Shown here: positions 34,611-42,922 of the stretch, in pieces
How positions within the stretch are numbered: the first letter of the stretch is position 1
How the letters are laid out: the number at the start of each line of letters is the position of its first letter
Assembly: GCF_018403185.1 (NCBI RefSeq)
Contig: NZ_BOSE01000012.1
Coordinates: 30,194 to 94,193, forward strand
Source of the DNA: Paenibacillus montaniterrae
GTDB taxonomy: Bacteria; Bacillota; Bacilli; Paenibacillales; Paenibacillaceae
DNA: 64,000 bases
Direction: 5' to 3'
Translations under genes and position numbers: made by a program
Notes under the pieces: generated by a model
The model's database searches: none
What the model saw: the letters and a program-made list of their open reading frames with translations, nothing else
Told to the model about the DNA's origin: nothing

Positions 34611-35710
34611 TTTCGGGTTACTACGGATTTAACAATAGTGGCGATGAAGCGGTGCTGCGCTCTATTCTGCTTGCGCTAGAGGAGCAAAGTAAAGAAGCGG
34701 GCATTAACATAGAGCCCGTTGTACTAAGTGCAGATCCAGCAGGGACGAGCCAAATGTACGGTGTGGAGGCGGTGCCGCGCATGCATCCGGCTTCAATTAG
34801 GCGTGCGCTTTCTTCCGCTCATGCTTTGATTAGCGGAGGTGGAAGTTTGCTGCAGGATGCAACGGGTATGAAAAGCATTCCGTATTATACAGGGATCATT
34901 AAATTAGCTCAGTGGATGCGCAAGCCAACGTTTATTTATGCACAAGGGATCGGCCCTGTGCAGCGCAAGGCAATGTTCCCACTTATCGCTTCAGCTATGA
35001 AAAAAAGCCGCTATGTATCGGTGCGTGATGCTCAATCGGCTCAATTTTTGCGAGAGATTGGTGTAAACAAGCCAGAGGTGGAGGTTGTGCCTGATCCGGT
35101 AATGGGTATGCCGCTGCCGCAGCAAGCTGAAGCTTTGCTCGCTGAGAGCGAGCTTCCACGGATCGGGATTTCCGTTCGCTTTTGGAACAAGGATCGTTCA
35201 GATTTGCAGAGGATCAGTGATGCATTAGTAAAGCTTACGATGCAACGAGATGTTCAGCTGACCTTTTTGCCTTTCCATACGCCGGATGATGTGGAAGCTT
35301 CCGACTTTGTTGCGCAGCAGCTTAAAGGGCGAATCGGTGGTGGCAGTAAGGTTGAAATTGCCAAGCTGCCGGACGATCCTCAAGTCATGCTGCAGGCAGT
35401 ATCGCAATGCGATGTTTTGTTCGGCATGCGGCTGCATGCGCTAATTTACGCTGCGAATCAGCATGTTCCAATGCTCGGGCTTTCCTATGATCCAAAAATT
35501 GATCAATTTTTGAAACGTATTGACTGCTCGCCAATTGGAACAACAGACCGTCTGGATGCTGAACAATTTGCTCAGGAAGTGGTGGCATTACTAGATCACC
35601 GTATGGATTGGCAGAAGCAGCATGAGCGACAAATTGTGACACTAATCCAGCAATCTCAAAAACCTGCGCAACAAATCGTGCAATTTTTGCGTCAGAATAT
35701 ATCGAGGTGA
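34562..35710 (+). CDS. csaB: Polysaccharide pyruvyl transferase CsaB
   Basis: Adds pyruvate from PEP to ManNAc of the secondary cell-wall polymer, creating the ligand bound by SLH domains. 382 aa from ATG 34562 (GGAAGGAG just before it). Family motifs: ISGYYGFNNSGDEAVLRSI, LISGGGSLLQDATG, YAQGIGPVQ, FGMRLHALIYAA and LSYDPKIDQF. The first 49 bases overlap the DUF5693 gene. SLH proteins appear 2.5 kb downstream. Confidence 0.92.
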   Translation: MAQMGLAANSATFRVVISGYYGFNNSGDEAVLRSILLALEEQSKEAGINIEPVVLSADPAGTSQMYGVEAVPRMHPASIRRALSSAHALISGGGSLLQDATGMKSIPYYTGIIKLAQWMRKPTFIYAQGIGPVQRKAMFPLIASAMKKSRYVSVRDAQSAQFLREIGVNKPEVEVVPDPVMGMPLPQQAEALLAESELPRIGISVRFWNKDRSDLQRISDALVKLTMQRDVQLTFLPFHTPDDVEASDFVAQQLKGRIGGGSKVEIAKLPDDPQVMLQAVSQCDVLFGMRLHALIYAANQHVPMLGLSYDPKIDQFLKRIDCSPIGTTDRLDAEQFAQEVVALLDHRMDWQKQHERQIVTLIQQSQKPAQQIVQFLRQNISR

Positions 35711-35718
35711 TTTCCCTC

Positions 35719-36480
35719 ATGGCAAAAACTATACCAACGGTCCATATATACGGTATTCCATTTTCTAAAATGAGCATGAACGAAACGGTTCAGTATTTGA
35801 CTGATCGCATTGCAGCAGGTGAGCAAACACATGTGATCACTGCCAACCCGATTATGGTCATGACCGCGCTTGAAAAGCCTTCCTATAAGGAAATGATGCT
35901 TAAATCCGACATTATCGTTCCAGATGGAGCGGGAATTGTCTGGGCTGCACAAAAGGCAGGCAATCCGGTGGCAGAGCGTGTGACCGGCATTGAATTGCTG
36001 CATGAGCTTTTGAAGGTTGGCGAGCAGCATCACTGGAAAATATTTTTGCTCGGCACGACGCAGGAAATTATCGAGGCTGCGGCTGAATCGCTGCAAATGC
36101 AGTATCCGCAAGTAAGAATAGTTGGCGCAAGAAATGGATTTTTTGATGCTTCCAAGGATGATGAGGTTGTTGCTCAAATCGCCGAGCTGCAGCCGCATTT
36201 GCTGTTTGTTGCACGCGGGGCTGAGACGCAGGAGCCGTGGATCGTCAAGCATCGTGCGGCGTTGAAGGTACCTTTGATTATGGGAGTTGGCGGCAGCTTT
36301 GACGTTATTTCCGGCAAGCTGAAGCGTGCACCGGAATGGGTGCAGCGCATTCGAATGGAATGGCTGTTTCGATTGCTGCAGGAGCCAAAGCGCTTGCCAC
36401 GCATGATGGTGCTGCCAAAGTTTATGCTTAAAGTGCTGCGCGACAAAGAGAAGGTTACAAAACATATTGAAAACTCGTGA
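35719..36480 (+). CDS. tagA: WecG/TagA/CpsF family ManNAc transferase
   Basis: Adds ManNAc from UDP-ManNAc to GlcNAc-diphospho-undecaprenol, the second step of wall teichoic acid or wall-polymer linkage. 253 aa from ATG 35719 with GAGGTGA at 35705-35710; an in-frame GTG 35707 lies inside that site. Motifs: TANPIMVM, DIIVPDGAGIVWAA, RVTGIELLHELL and PHLLFVARGAETQEPWI (related to the GAPRQE-like motif). The stop of csaB is 8 bases upstream. Confidence 0.92.
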   Translation: MAKTIPTVHIYGIPFSKMSMNETVQYLTDRIAAGEQTHVITANPIMVMTALEKPSYKEMMLKSDIIVPDGAGIVWAAQKAGNPVAERVTGIELLHELLKVGEQHHWKIFLLGTTQEIIEAAAESLQMQYPQVRIVGARNGFFDASKDDEVVAQIAELQPHLLFVARGAETQEPWIVKHRAALKVPLIMGVGGSFDVISGKLKRAPEWVQRIRMEWLFRLLQEPKRLPRMMVLPKFMLKVLRDKEKVTKHIENS

Positions 36481-36542
36481 AAATAAGCGAATTTCTCTTA
36501 TTTAGATTAAATTCGAAAGTAGTAATTTTTCTGTGTGGAGAG

Positions 36543-36548
36543 TATAAT
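36543..36548 (+). promoter_or_regulatory. Candidate -10 box for tagO
   Basis: Perfect TATAAT at 36543-36548, but no clear -35 upstream. About 135 bases ahead of tagO. Confidence 0.35.
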
Positions 36549-36603
36549 TCAACACGATGCTTACTACAGAAAGAAAGAGCTGGCATTCCAAAACACTGGA
36601 TAA

Positions 36604-36644
36604 GTTGACTGCGATCAGCAAATGATAAGCAGGAATCAGTCAAC
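36604..36644. other. Stem-loop in the tagO leader
   Basis: GTTGACTG (36604-36611) pairs perfectly with CAGTCAAC (36637-36644), with a 25-base loop. It lies 38 bases before tagO. Confidence 0.45.
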
Positions 36645-36682
36645 GAGTTCTGTTTGTAGTTCCAGAGGGGAGAATTCATATT

Positions 36683-37831
36683 ATGCCAATTGGAATCGTT
36701 TATACGCTCGGTTTTGCAATTGCACTTATCGTCGCCTTAATTATGACGCCGCTCGTAAAGAAATTTGCTTTTTTTGTTGGCGCAATTGACAAACCGAATC
36801 ATCGCAAAGTTCATACACGTATTATGCCGCGAATGGGCGGCTTGGCTATTTATCTTGCACTAGTCGTTTCATTCTTTTGCGTTATAATGCTAATACCTGA
36901 AGGAACATTGCTCGGGAAAGATTTAAATTTACTTAAGGCAGTATTAGTTGGCGGCACAATCATCATTATTACGGGTGCGTTTGATGACCGTTTTGAATTG
37001 TCAGCCAAGCTGAAGTTTGTGCTGCAAATTATAGCTGCCTGCGTTGTAGTGTTCGGCTTTGATATTTCGATTGAATTTGTGAGCCTGCCATTTGGTGAAA
37101 ACATGCAGCGAATTAACGATTGGATCGGGATTCCAGTAACGATTCTGTGGATCGTTGGTGTGACAAATGCAATCAACTTAATTGATGGCTTGGACGGCTT
37201 GGCATCTGGCGTATCGGGTATTGCAATTGCTACGATTTTAATTATGGCAATCATTATGGGCTTCCAACCGGTTATTTTGCTAAGCACGTTGTTGCTTGGC
37301 GGTATTATTGGATTTCTACGATATAATTTCCACCCGGCTAAAATTTTTATGGGTGATTCAGGATCATTGTTCTTAGGATTTTGCTTAGCTATGCTATCAT
37401 TAATTTCATTCAAACAGATTACGTTGGTTTCGTTCGTCATTCCGTTATTAATTATCGGCGTACCGCTGTCTGATACGTTCTTTGCGATTATTCGCCGCTT
37501 GGTCAACAAGCGCCCGATCTTTGCCCCGGACAAAGGGCATTTGCATCATCGCTTGCAGGATCTGGGCTTTAGCCATCGCAAGACAGTATTGATGATTTGG
37601 GGAATTGCCGCAATATTTGGCGCTATGGCGATTATTCAATCCGCTGTAATGAAATTTAATGGTGCCAACTGGATTACGTTTGCCGTTGTTTGTATCGTAA
37701 TATTTTTTATGCAAATTGGAGCAGAAGTAATCGGTATTGTCGACAAGTCGCGCCGACCATTAATCGGGCTTCTGCAAAAGCTGGGACTTAAGCTTGGCTT
37801 TGTAGATTCACAGTCGTCGCGTAGTGAATAA
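36683..37831 (+). CDS. tagO: Undecaprenyl-phosphate GlcNAc-1-phosphate transferase
   Basis: Starts lipid-linked wall glycan synthesis by moving GlcNAc-1-phosphate to undecaprenyl phosphate. 382 aa, about 11 membrane helices. Conserved loops: DKPNHRKVHTRIMPRMGGLA, ITGAFDDRFELSAK (catalytic aspartates), NAINLIDGLDGLASG, GDSGSLFLGF, and PDKGHLHHRLQDLGFSH. ATG 36683 follows AGAGGGGAG. Terminator follows. Confidence 0.95.
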   Translation: MPIGIVYTLGFAIALIVALIMTPLVKKFAFFVGAIDKPNHRKVHTRIMPRMGGLAIYLALVVSFFCVIMLIPEGTLLGKDLNLLKAVLVGGTIIIITGAFDDRFELSAKLKFVLQIIAACVVVFGFDISIEFVSLPFGENMQRINDWIGIPVTILWIVGVTNAINLIDGLDGLASGVSGIAIATILIMAIIMGFQPVILLSTLLLGGIIGFLRYNFHPAKIFMGDSGSLFLGFCLAMLSLISFKQITLVSFVIPLLIIGVPLSDTFFAIIRRLVNKRPIFAPDKGHLHHRLQDLGFSHRKTVLMIWGIAAIFGAMAIIQSAVMKFNGANWITFAVVCIVIFFMQIGAEVIGIVDKSRRPLIGLLQKLGLKLGFVDSQSSRSE

Positions 37832-37858
37832 ATGATTTTTTATAGATGGATAGTGAGG

Positions 37859-37893
37859 GGCTGCTGACCGCATATTGGTTGGCAGCCTTTTTT
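37859..37893 (+). terminator. Terminator after tagO
   Basis: GGCTGCTGACC pairs with GGTTGGCAGCC, then TTTTTT. Confidence 0.88.
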
Positions 37894-37997
37894 ATGCAGC
37901 TCGCGCTGTCGAATAATGCTGTCTAATTTTATGGTTGCTCGACGCATGCACATGTTGAAAAAGTGCGAATTACAGGATTTTCATGTCGATATCACTT

Positions 37998-38023
37998 TAA
38001 ATCAACGTTTATTTGACCGATAT
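37998..38023 (+). promoter_or_regulatory. Candidate sigma-D promoter before the large SLH gene
   Basis: TAAA (37998-38001), spacer 14, ACCGATAT (38016-38023). This differs from the flagellar sigD consensus TAAA/GCCGATAT in one base and by one base of spacing. It lies about 160 bases ahead of the gene in the 350-base gap after tagO. The rest of that gap shows no gene. Confidence 0.5.
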
Positions 38024-38185
38024 AAGAGATACGGAACTTTTTAGTAAATTTTGCGTCTATCAAATTACGACAAGAAAATTATGGGAAGGAGCTTTGGAGA
38101 AATGCTGTCTTTACTCATGTGATCTGCACTTGGGTGCAATTCATATAGAAAATAACTAAAATTTCAAGAAGAGAGGAGTATTCAC

Positions 38186-41100
38186 TTGAAGAAGTTTTTA
38201 TCTGTCGTTTTGACGTTGGCACTGGTGATTACTTTAATTCCAGCGTACGGTTCAAACATTCAAGTTGATGCAGCGGGCAGTTACTTTTTGTTCCCTAACG
38301 AAAAGGATAGTAAAGCCTCTGCAAGGGTTGTTTCCAGCAAGTATGTTACGCTTAACGGAACAATTAACGGGGTTGTCGGCTCGTCTATTAGCTATAAGGT
38401 AGAGCAGGTTACGCTAAATAGTGACGCGCCTCTAAACAGTACTCAAGATATTTCAACGGGGATATCGACTACTGGCGACAATCAGATTACAGTATCAAAT
38501 TTGGAGCTGTTTGCAGGTTTGAACAAAATTACGTTCAAAGGTGTTGCAGGAACTTCAACAGTTGAAGAATCGATCTACATAGAATTCCGCGACAGCCCGA
38601 TGCTTAATGATTTGAAAATTTTATTTGAAAACCGTTCCTACGATGTGCTGGAATCTGGTGTGACAATGCTGTATTCGCAAAGCCAGACACCATCATCGAC
38701 AGGCATTATTACAATTGACGGCTATGCTCCAAATGCGACAAAGGTTACAGTTGAAATTAACGACTACAGCTATGATTTCAACGTATCGCAAACAACAAAC
38801 AATTTTCGCTTTACAACATCTCAGTTGACGATTAATAAAGGGATGAATACGATCAAATTTAAAGTAACCAACGGTGGTCAGGTTATAGAGACAACAAGAC
38901 AAGTGACGCTATATAATGGCGAGGTTACTTATTTTGACGAGAAGCTGATTAATGGCAGTACATCCTATGATTTGTCCTACAATGGCGATTATTCCATTGA
39001 TAGAGGGCAAACTTTAAAGCTAAGCGGAAAAGCAATTATTCCATTGCCTTTATATGATCTTGCCAATAACGGGACGACTCCTGTTAGCACAAGCAATATG
39101 AATACGTTCAGAACGGTATTAGCTCGTAATATGAGCATCTCCATCTCTGGTATTACAAACAATCCGGCCGTTCAAATTACAGGTTTAAATCCTTCAACTT
39201 TAACGGCATCATCGGAATATGTTACGGTGAGCTATGAGTATACGCTGCCAAGCACGCTGCAGCTTAATACACCAATTTCGTTTACGATGAGAGCACCGAA
39301 TTTAACGCAATATGATACATCTAACGCTCGTCAATTTACTTTGCGTGATGGTACAAAGGCCTATATTGCTGATATTAATTACTTAACTGGCTTTGACGAT
39401 GCAATGACGGATAACCATGCGTCGAATTCCAAGCTTTCAGTAACGTCTAATCCAAGTCAGATTAGAGCTTTGCAAGCAACTGATATTCCAGCTGCCGGAG
39501 TAGAGGTTTATTCTATTCCAATGGCAGTAGAACTGTTGATTGCCAATGCCAGTTCGCTTGGAACGAGTGCTAATATTCCAAATCAACTTGCTGTAACGGT
39601 CAATGGAACTTCGTATTCATATCGGGTTATTGCGGATAGATCGACTGGGACTCCGGTCACAGAAACGGTCACAAGACAAGTTGATGGAGTAGACGTTAAT
39701 TACTTGCGAGTATTTCTCGAGTTTGAGAACCTGGATAAAGCAGGGACAAATACGGTAGGCATCGCACTAACTAACACGAATACATCTATTACAGACCCTA
39801 AATATGCTGTCTTCAAGCTGCAGTACGGTCCGTATGTAAAATTCGAGAGCCTGGTAGACGGCATGTCCGTTACGTATGATTCATATCGTGATAATAACGA
39901 GGATTTAGTAAGACGAATCGGAGCCTTGGCGGGTAGAGTTATGAACATCGCCAATCCGAACGATATTGTTTACAAAACCTCTGGCAACAAAAAGCAATCT
40001 GTCTTTTTATATTTAAATAATGTTGAAATACCGATTAACTCATATTCTACAAGTGCACCGAATTCGCCTGTGTTTCGTCCAGACGGGGCTACAGTGAACT
40101 CCAGCGGCCAAATTACGTCCTTGACTCCGGCTTTGGTAAGTGAGTTGGCACAAATTATGAATAAAGCTGGGGAAAACACGGTTAAATTTGTTTTCCGCAC
40201 GAGCACGTACAGCTATGAAAGCACGGTCAAGTTTAGCATTGTGCCAACGAACCTGCCGATGGTACCATCGCCAAACAGCGATGGCGTATATCCGCATTCA
40301 GCAGGCAGCTGGCCGCCTTCATCCAGCGATGCTAAGTTTACGTATAGCGATGGGGTGTATACAACTAGAGAAGCTGAATTTGATGTGTACGGTACGTTTG
40401 ACTTTATCGATTTAGGTACAACAACTGCAGAAATCGAGGCAGCATTGAATTCGTCAAGAATTACGAAAGAAAATTATATCGTTCAAATTACTAATCCTGA
40501 TTGGAACACACCTGTTAAGTGGAACTTGGGCATGCAGTTCAAGGCTACTGACAAATCGCGCAATATTGAGAAGCAGGCAAACGGGACAGATCGCATTTAT
40601 AATAGTAATTCAACAAGCGCAGCAACTCCTGACGCCAATATTACGTTCTATTATGACAAAGAGAAGCAAGACTTCTTCTTTAACATTACAAATCAACAAA
40701 TGCCTGAAGACGGCAGTGCTTTAGTTTATGTCATTACCGTATTTAATGCTGGCGAGAGTGGACCGCGAGCGACATATCGTTTGGAGGTTAATCCAATCTC
40801 CATCCCATACAGCATCAAGTCTCCTGTAGAGGAAAAGCGTATTGTCAATCAAAACTTTGTAGAGGTTATTATTTCTGCACCTGGAGCTGAATCTGTAACA
40901 ATCAACAAGCAGGTTGCAGAGCCAATTGACTTCTATGATTATAATGCAGGTCCAAACACTACGATTAAAGCATTCCGTACCGTAATTACAAACTTGCGAG
41001 CCAATCGAGATACCGATATCTCATTTACGATTAAGCGCGGTGAAACGACAACGACAGATGAGTTTACAGTGAAATATGTGCCGACCAATATACCTGGCGC

Positions 41101-42388
41101 ACAATATCTTGAGACGATGAAAAACTCGCATAAAGTATTTAATAACTCGTTGACGTTGACGTTCCCGAGAAATACGAATTTGATTCGCCCAAGCTATAAT
41201 CAATCTAATGATCATGCAACGCAAGTGTATAATAATCACGATATTTTATTTGCAATAGCTAACCCGGATGATGGTATTGTCGATCGTCATTTATTTGAAA
41301 GTCAGGCTCCTGACTATTCGGCAAACAGTCAGGCAACTGGCGAGCTTCATATTAAAACTCGCTTTGAAAGCTATGCGAATCGCTACATTAAAGCAAGTCC
41401 ATTGTATTGGATTGACGCCGGATTGGCTGATGACCCGGATACGAATAGTTATGACCCAGAGCGTGGCGGAATTGATCCGTTCCCGTTCCCGAATTATGTA
41501 GGCAAGTATAATCAAAACTTTGCTGCTCGCTACGGGCTTCAAGGACGAGAGCTGATTCCAAGCAATGTGGGCTCATTGACGTTGACCTATGACAACAGCA
41601 TAGTGCAAAGCGCTGGCACTACGATTACAGTATTCCGCTTTGATCCTTACAGCAGCATGTGGGAAAATATCGGCGGTGTAGTGGACGAAAAGAAAGGCAC
41701 GATCACGGTACCTTTCAACAAGTTTGGCTATTATGTCGTCGTCAAGCTGACACGTAGCTACAACGATATTATCGATCACAGCTATGCTCGTGAAGCAATG
41801 GAAGCCATTTACTCTAAAGGGGTAATGAATGCTATTGAGCCTGTCAATCGTTTTGGCGGCGACGAGTATATTACTCGCGGTGAGTTTACGCGCATGATCG
41901 TTAGAGCGCTTGATTTGCCATTGAATTACTCAGGCAGTCTGCACTTTACGTATTATCCGGAAACCATTACGAATGCAAGTAATGCCAATGCTATTTACGA
42001 TTATCGTTACATTGAAACTGCCGCTCGTGCAGGTATCGTAAACGGCACGCGTCCTGGTTTCTTCGGCGAGGATGTTTCCATTACCCGTCAGGACGCCGCA
42101 GTTATTTTAGCGCGCGGCCTTGAACTGAAGCTCGAAACGAATGCAACTAAAGCAAAACAACAGCTGGATAAGGCGTTCAAAGATGGTGCGAGCTTTGATT
42201 ATTACGCGATACCGGCGGTACTGGCTATTCAAAAGCAAGGCTTTATCGTTGGTAAGCCGCTTAATACTGCTGATCCGAAGGCCGGCTACATCTTTGATCC
42301 AAAAGCAAGAATGCTGCGCAGCGATGCTGCCATTATTATGGCGCGTGTGATGAACAGCTTGAAGAAGCTTCCGCAAATTTATGGATAA
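38186..42388 (+). CDS. Large secreted protein with C-terminal SLH domains
   Basis: 1400 aa. The start is TTG 38186 with AGAGAGGAG at about 38170-38178. Signal peptide MKKFLSVVLTLALVITLIPA, likely cleaved after VDA about residue 30. The middle (about 30-1190) is a series of beta-rich Ig-like units without catalytic motifs I know. Three SLH domains follow from about 1205 to the end; signature bits are YITRGEFTRMIVRAL, ITRQDAAVILARGL and MLRSDAAIIMARVM (TRxE/TRQD/LRSD). It should bind the pyruvylated wall polymer made by the upstream genes. Terminator after. Codon use is ordinary compared with the next gene. Function beyond surface attachment is unknown. Confidence 0.85.
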   Translation: MKKFLSVVLTLALVITLIPAYGSNIQVDAAGSYFLFPNEKDSKASARVVSSKYVTLNGTINGVVGSSISYKVEQVTLNSDAPLNSTQDISTGISTTGDNQITVSNLELFAGLNKITFKGVAGTSTVEESIYIEFRDSPMLNDLKILFENRSYDVLESGVTMLYSQSQTPSSTGIITIDGYAPNATKVTVEINDYSYDFNVSQTTNNFRFTTSQLTINKGMNTIKFKVTNGGQVIETTRQVTLYNGEVTYFDEKLINGSTSYDLSYNGDYSIDRGQTLKLSGKAIIPLPLYDLANNGTTPVSTSNMNTFRTVLARNMSISISGITNNPAVQITGLNPSTLTASSEYVTVSYEYTLPSTLQLNTPISFTMRAPNLTQYDTSNARQFTLRDGTKAYIADINYLTGFDDAMTDNHASNSKLSVTSNPSQIRALQATDIPAAGVEVYSIPMAVELLIANASSLGTSANIPNQLAVTVNGTSYSYRVIADRSTGTPVTETVTRQVDGVDVNYLRVFLEFENLDKAGTNTVGIALTNTNTSITDPKYAVFKLQYGPYVKFESLVDGMSVTYDSYRDNNEDLVRRIGALAGRVMNIANPNDIVYKTSGNKKQSVFLYLNNVEIPINSYSTSAPNSPVFRPDGATVNSSGQITSLTPALVSELAQIMNKAGENTVKFVFRTSTYSYESTVKFSIVPTNLPMVPSPNSDGVYPHSAGSWPPSSSDAKFTYSDGVYTTREAEFDVYGTFDFIDLGTTTAEIEAALNSSRITKENYIVQITNPDWNTPVKWNLGMQFKATDKSRNIEKQANGTDRIYNSNSTSAATPDANITFYYDKEKQDFFFNITNQQMPEDGSALVYVITVFNAGESGPRATYRLEVNPISIPYSIKSPVEEKRIVNQNFVEVIISAPGAESVTINKQVAEPIDFYDYNAGPNTTIKAFRTVITNLRANRDTDISFTIKRGETTTTDEFTVKYVPTNIPGAQYLETMKNSHKVFNNSLTLTFPRNTNLIRPSYNQSNDHATQVYNNHDILFAIANPDDGIVDRHLFESQAPDYSANSQATGELHIKTRFESYANRYIKASPLYWIDAGLADDPDTNSYDPERGGIDPFPFPNYVGKYNQNFAARYGLQGRELIPSNVGSLTLTYDNSIVQSAGTTITVFRFDPYSSMWENIGGVVDEKKGTITVPFNKFGYYVVVKLTRSYNDIIDHSYAREAMEAIYSKGVMNAIEPVNRFGGDEYITRGEFTRMIVRALDLPLNYSGSLHFTYYPETITNASNANAIYDYRYIETAARAGIVNGTRPGFFGEDVSITRQDAAVILARGLELKLETNATKAKQQLDKAFKDGASFDYYAIPAVLAIQKQGFIVGKPLNTADPKAGYIFDPKARMLRSDAAIIMARVMNSLKKLPQIYG

Positions 42389-42404
42389 TTAAACGTTCAA
42401 TAAT

Positions 42405-42444
42405 AAAGAAGGCATGAGATGGTTAACATTTCATGCCTTCTTTA
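42405..42444 (+). terminator. Terminator after the 1400-aa SLH gene
   Basis: AAAGAAGGCATGA (42405-42417) pairs perfectly with TCATGCCTTCTTT (42431-42443); the T tract is the arm itself. Confidence 0.75.
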
Positions 42445-42467
42445 ACGGTGATGGTAAAAGTTTGGTA

Positions 42468-42496
42468 TCGACTTCAAATCTAGTACAAGCTATACT
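42468..42496 (+). promoter_or_regulatory. Upstream promoter candidate of the S-layer gene
   Basis: TCGACT (42468-42473), spacer 17, TATACT (42491-42496). Lies in the 530-base gap before the S-layer start. It would give a leader of over 400 bases. Confidence 0.4.
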
Positions 42497-42676
42497 ATTA
42501 ATAGAAATTTGAAATAAAAATTTCCAGTACGCTCCTTGCATACATACTTGCAAAATCTTGTTGAAATAGGCGCAACTTTTTAGCTGCTGCTACGTCTAAA
42601 GTAATGTGAGATGAATCGAGAGCAAATTGAAGCCACCAGGACTCGGAAAGATTTGGAATGAAAAGTGAAGTTTCTC

Positions 42677-42705
42677 TTTACGGTCTGGGCACAACATTGT
42701 ATAAT
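42677..42705 (+). promoter_or_regulatory. Main promoter candidate of the S-layer gene
   Basis: TTTACG (42677-42682), spacer 17, perfect TATAAT (42700-42705). The leader to ATG 42923 would be about 210 bases. Long untranslated leaders are common for S-layer genes. Confidence 0.5.
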
Positions 42706-42825
42706 GTTATAGTGATACATGTAATCTAGCAGGCTTCTCTCATCATTTACAAGTTTCTACAGCGTGCTCAATACATACGTTGTCATGCTAGTAGACATCA
42801 TTTTATAATTATGTGCTCTACTCCA

Positions 42826-42922
42826 GGAAGGGGGTGAACTGGCTATGAGTAATTCGAGCCATTTTTTATCAAAACAAAACTCTCAACAACCGAAGCAATT
42901 TAGAGGAGGAGAAAAAAAGGTT
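42826..42922 (+). promoter_or_regulatory. Tandem in-frame translation starts ahead of the S-layer signal peptide
   Basis: A first strong ribosome site AGGAAGGGGGTGA (about 42826) precedes ATG 42845. From there 26 in-frame codons run without stop to a second site AGAGGAGGAGA (42903-42913) and ATG 42923, where a normal signal peptide begins. Brevibacillus cell-wall protein genes are known to have dual in-frame starts of this kind. Confidence 0.6.

Noticed and set aside
35692..36465. Long reverse ORF opposite tagA
   Set aside because: Mirror of the tagA coding frame; tagA has all family motifs and a ribosome site.
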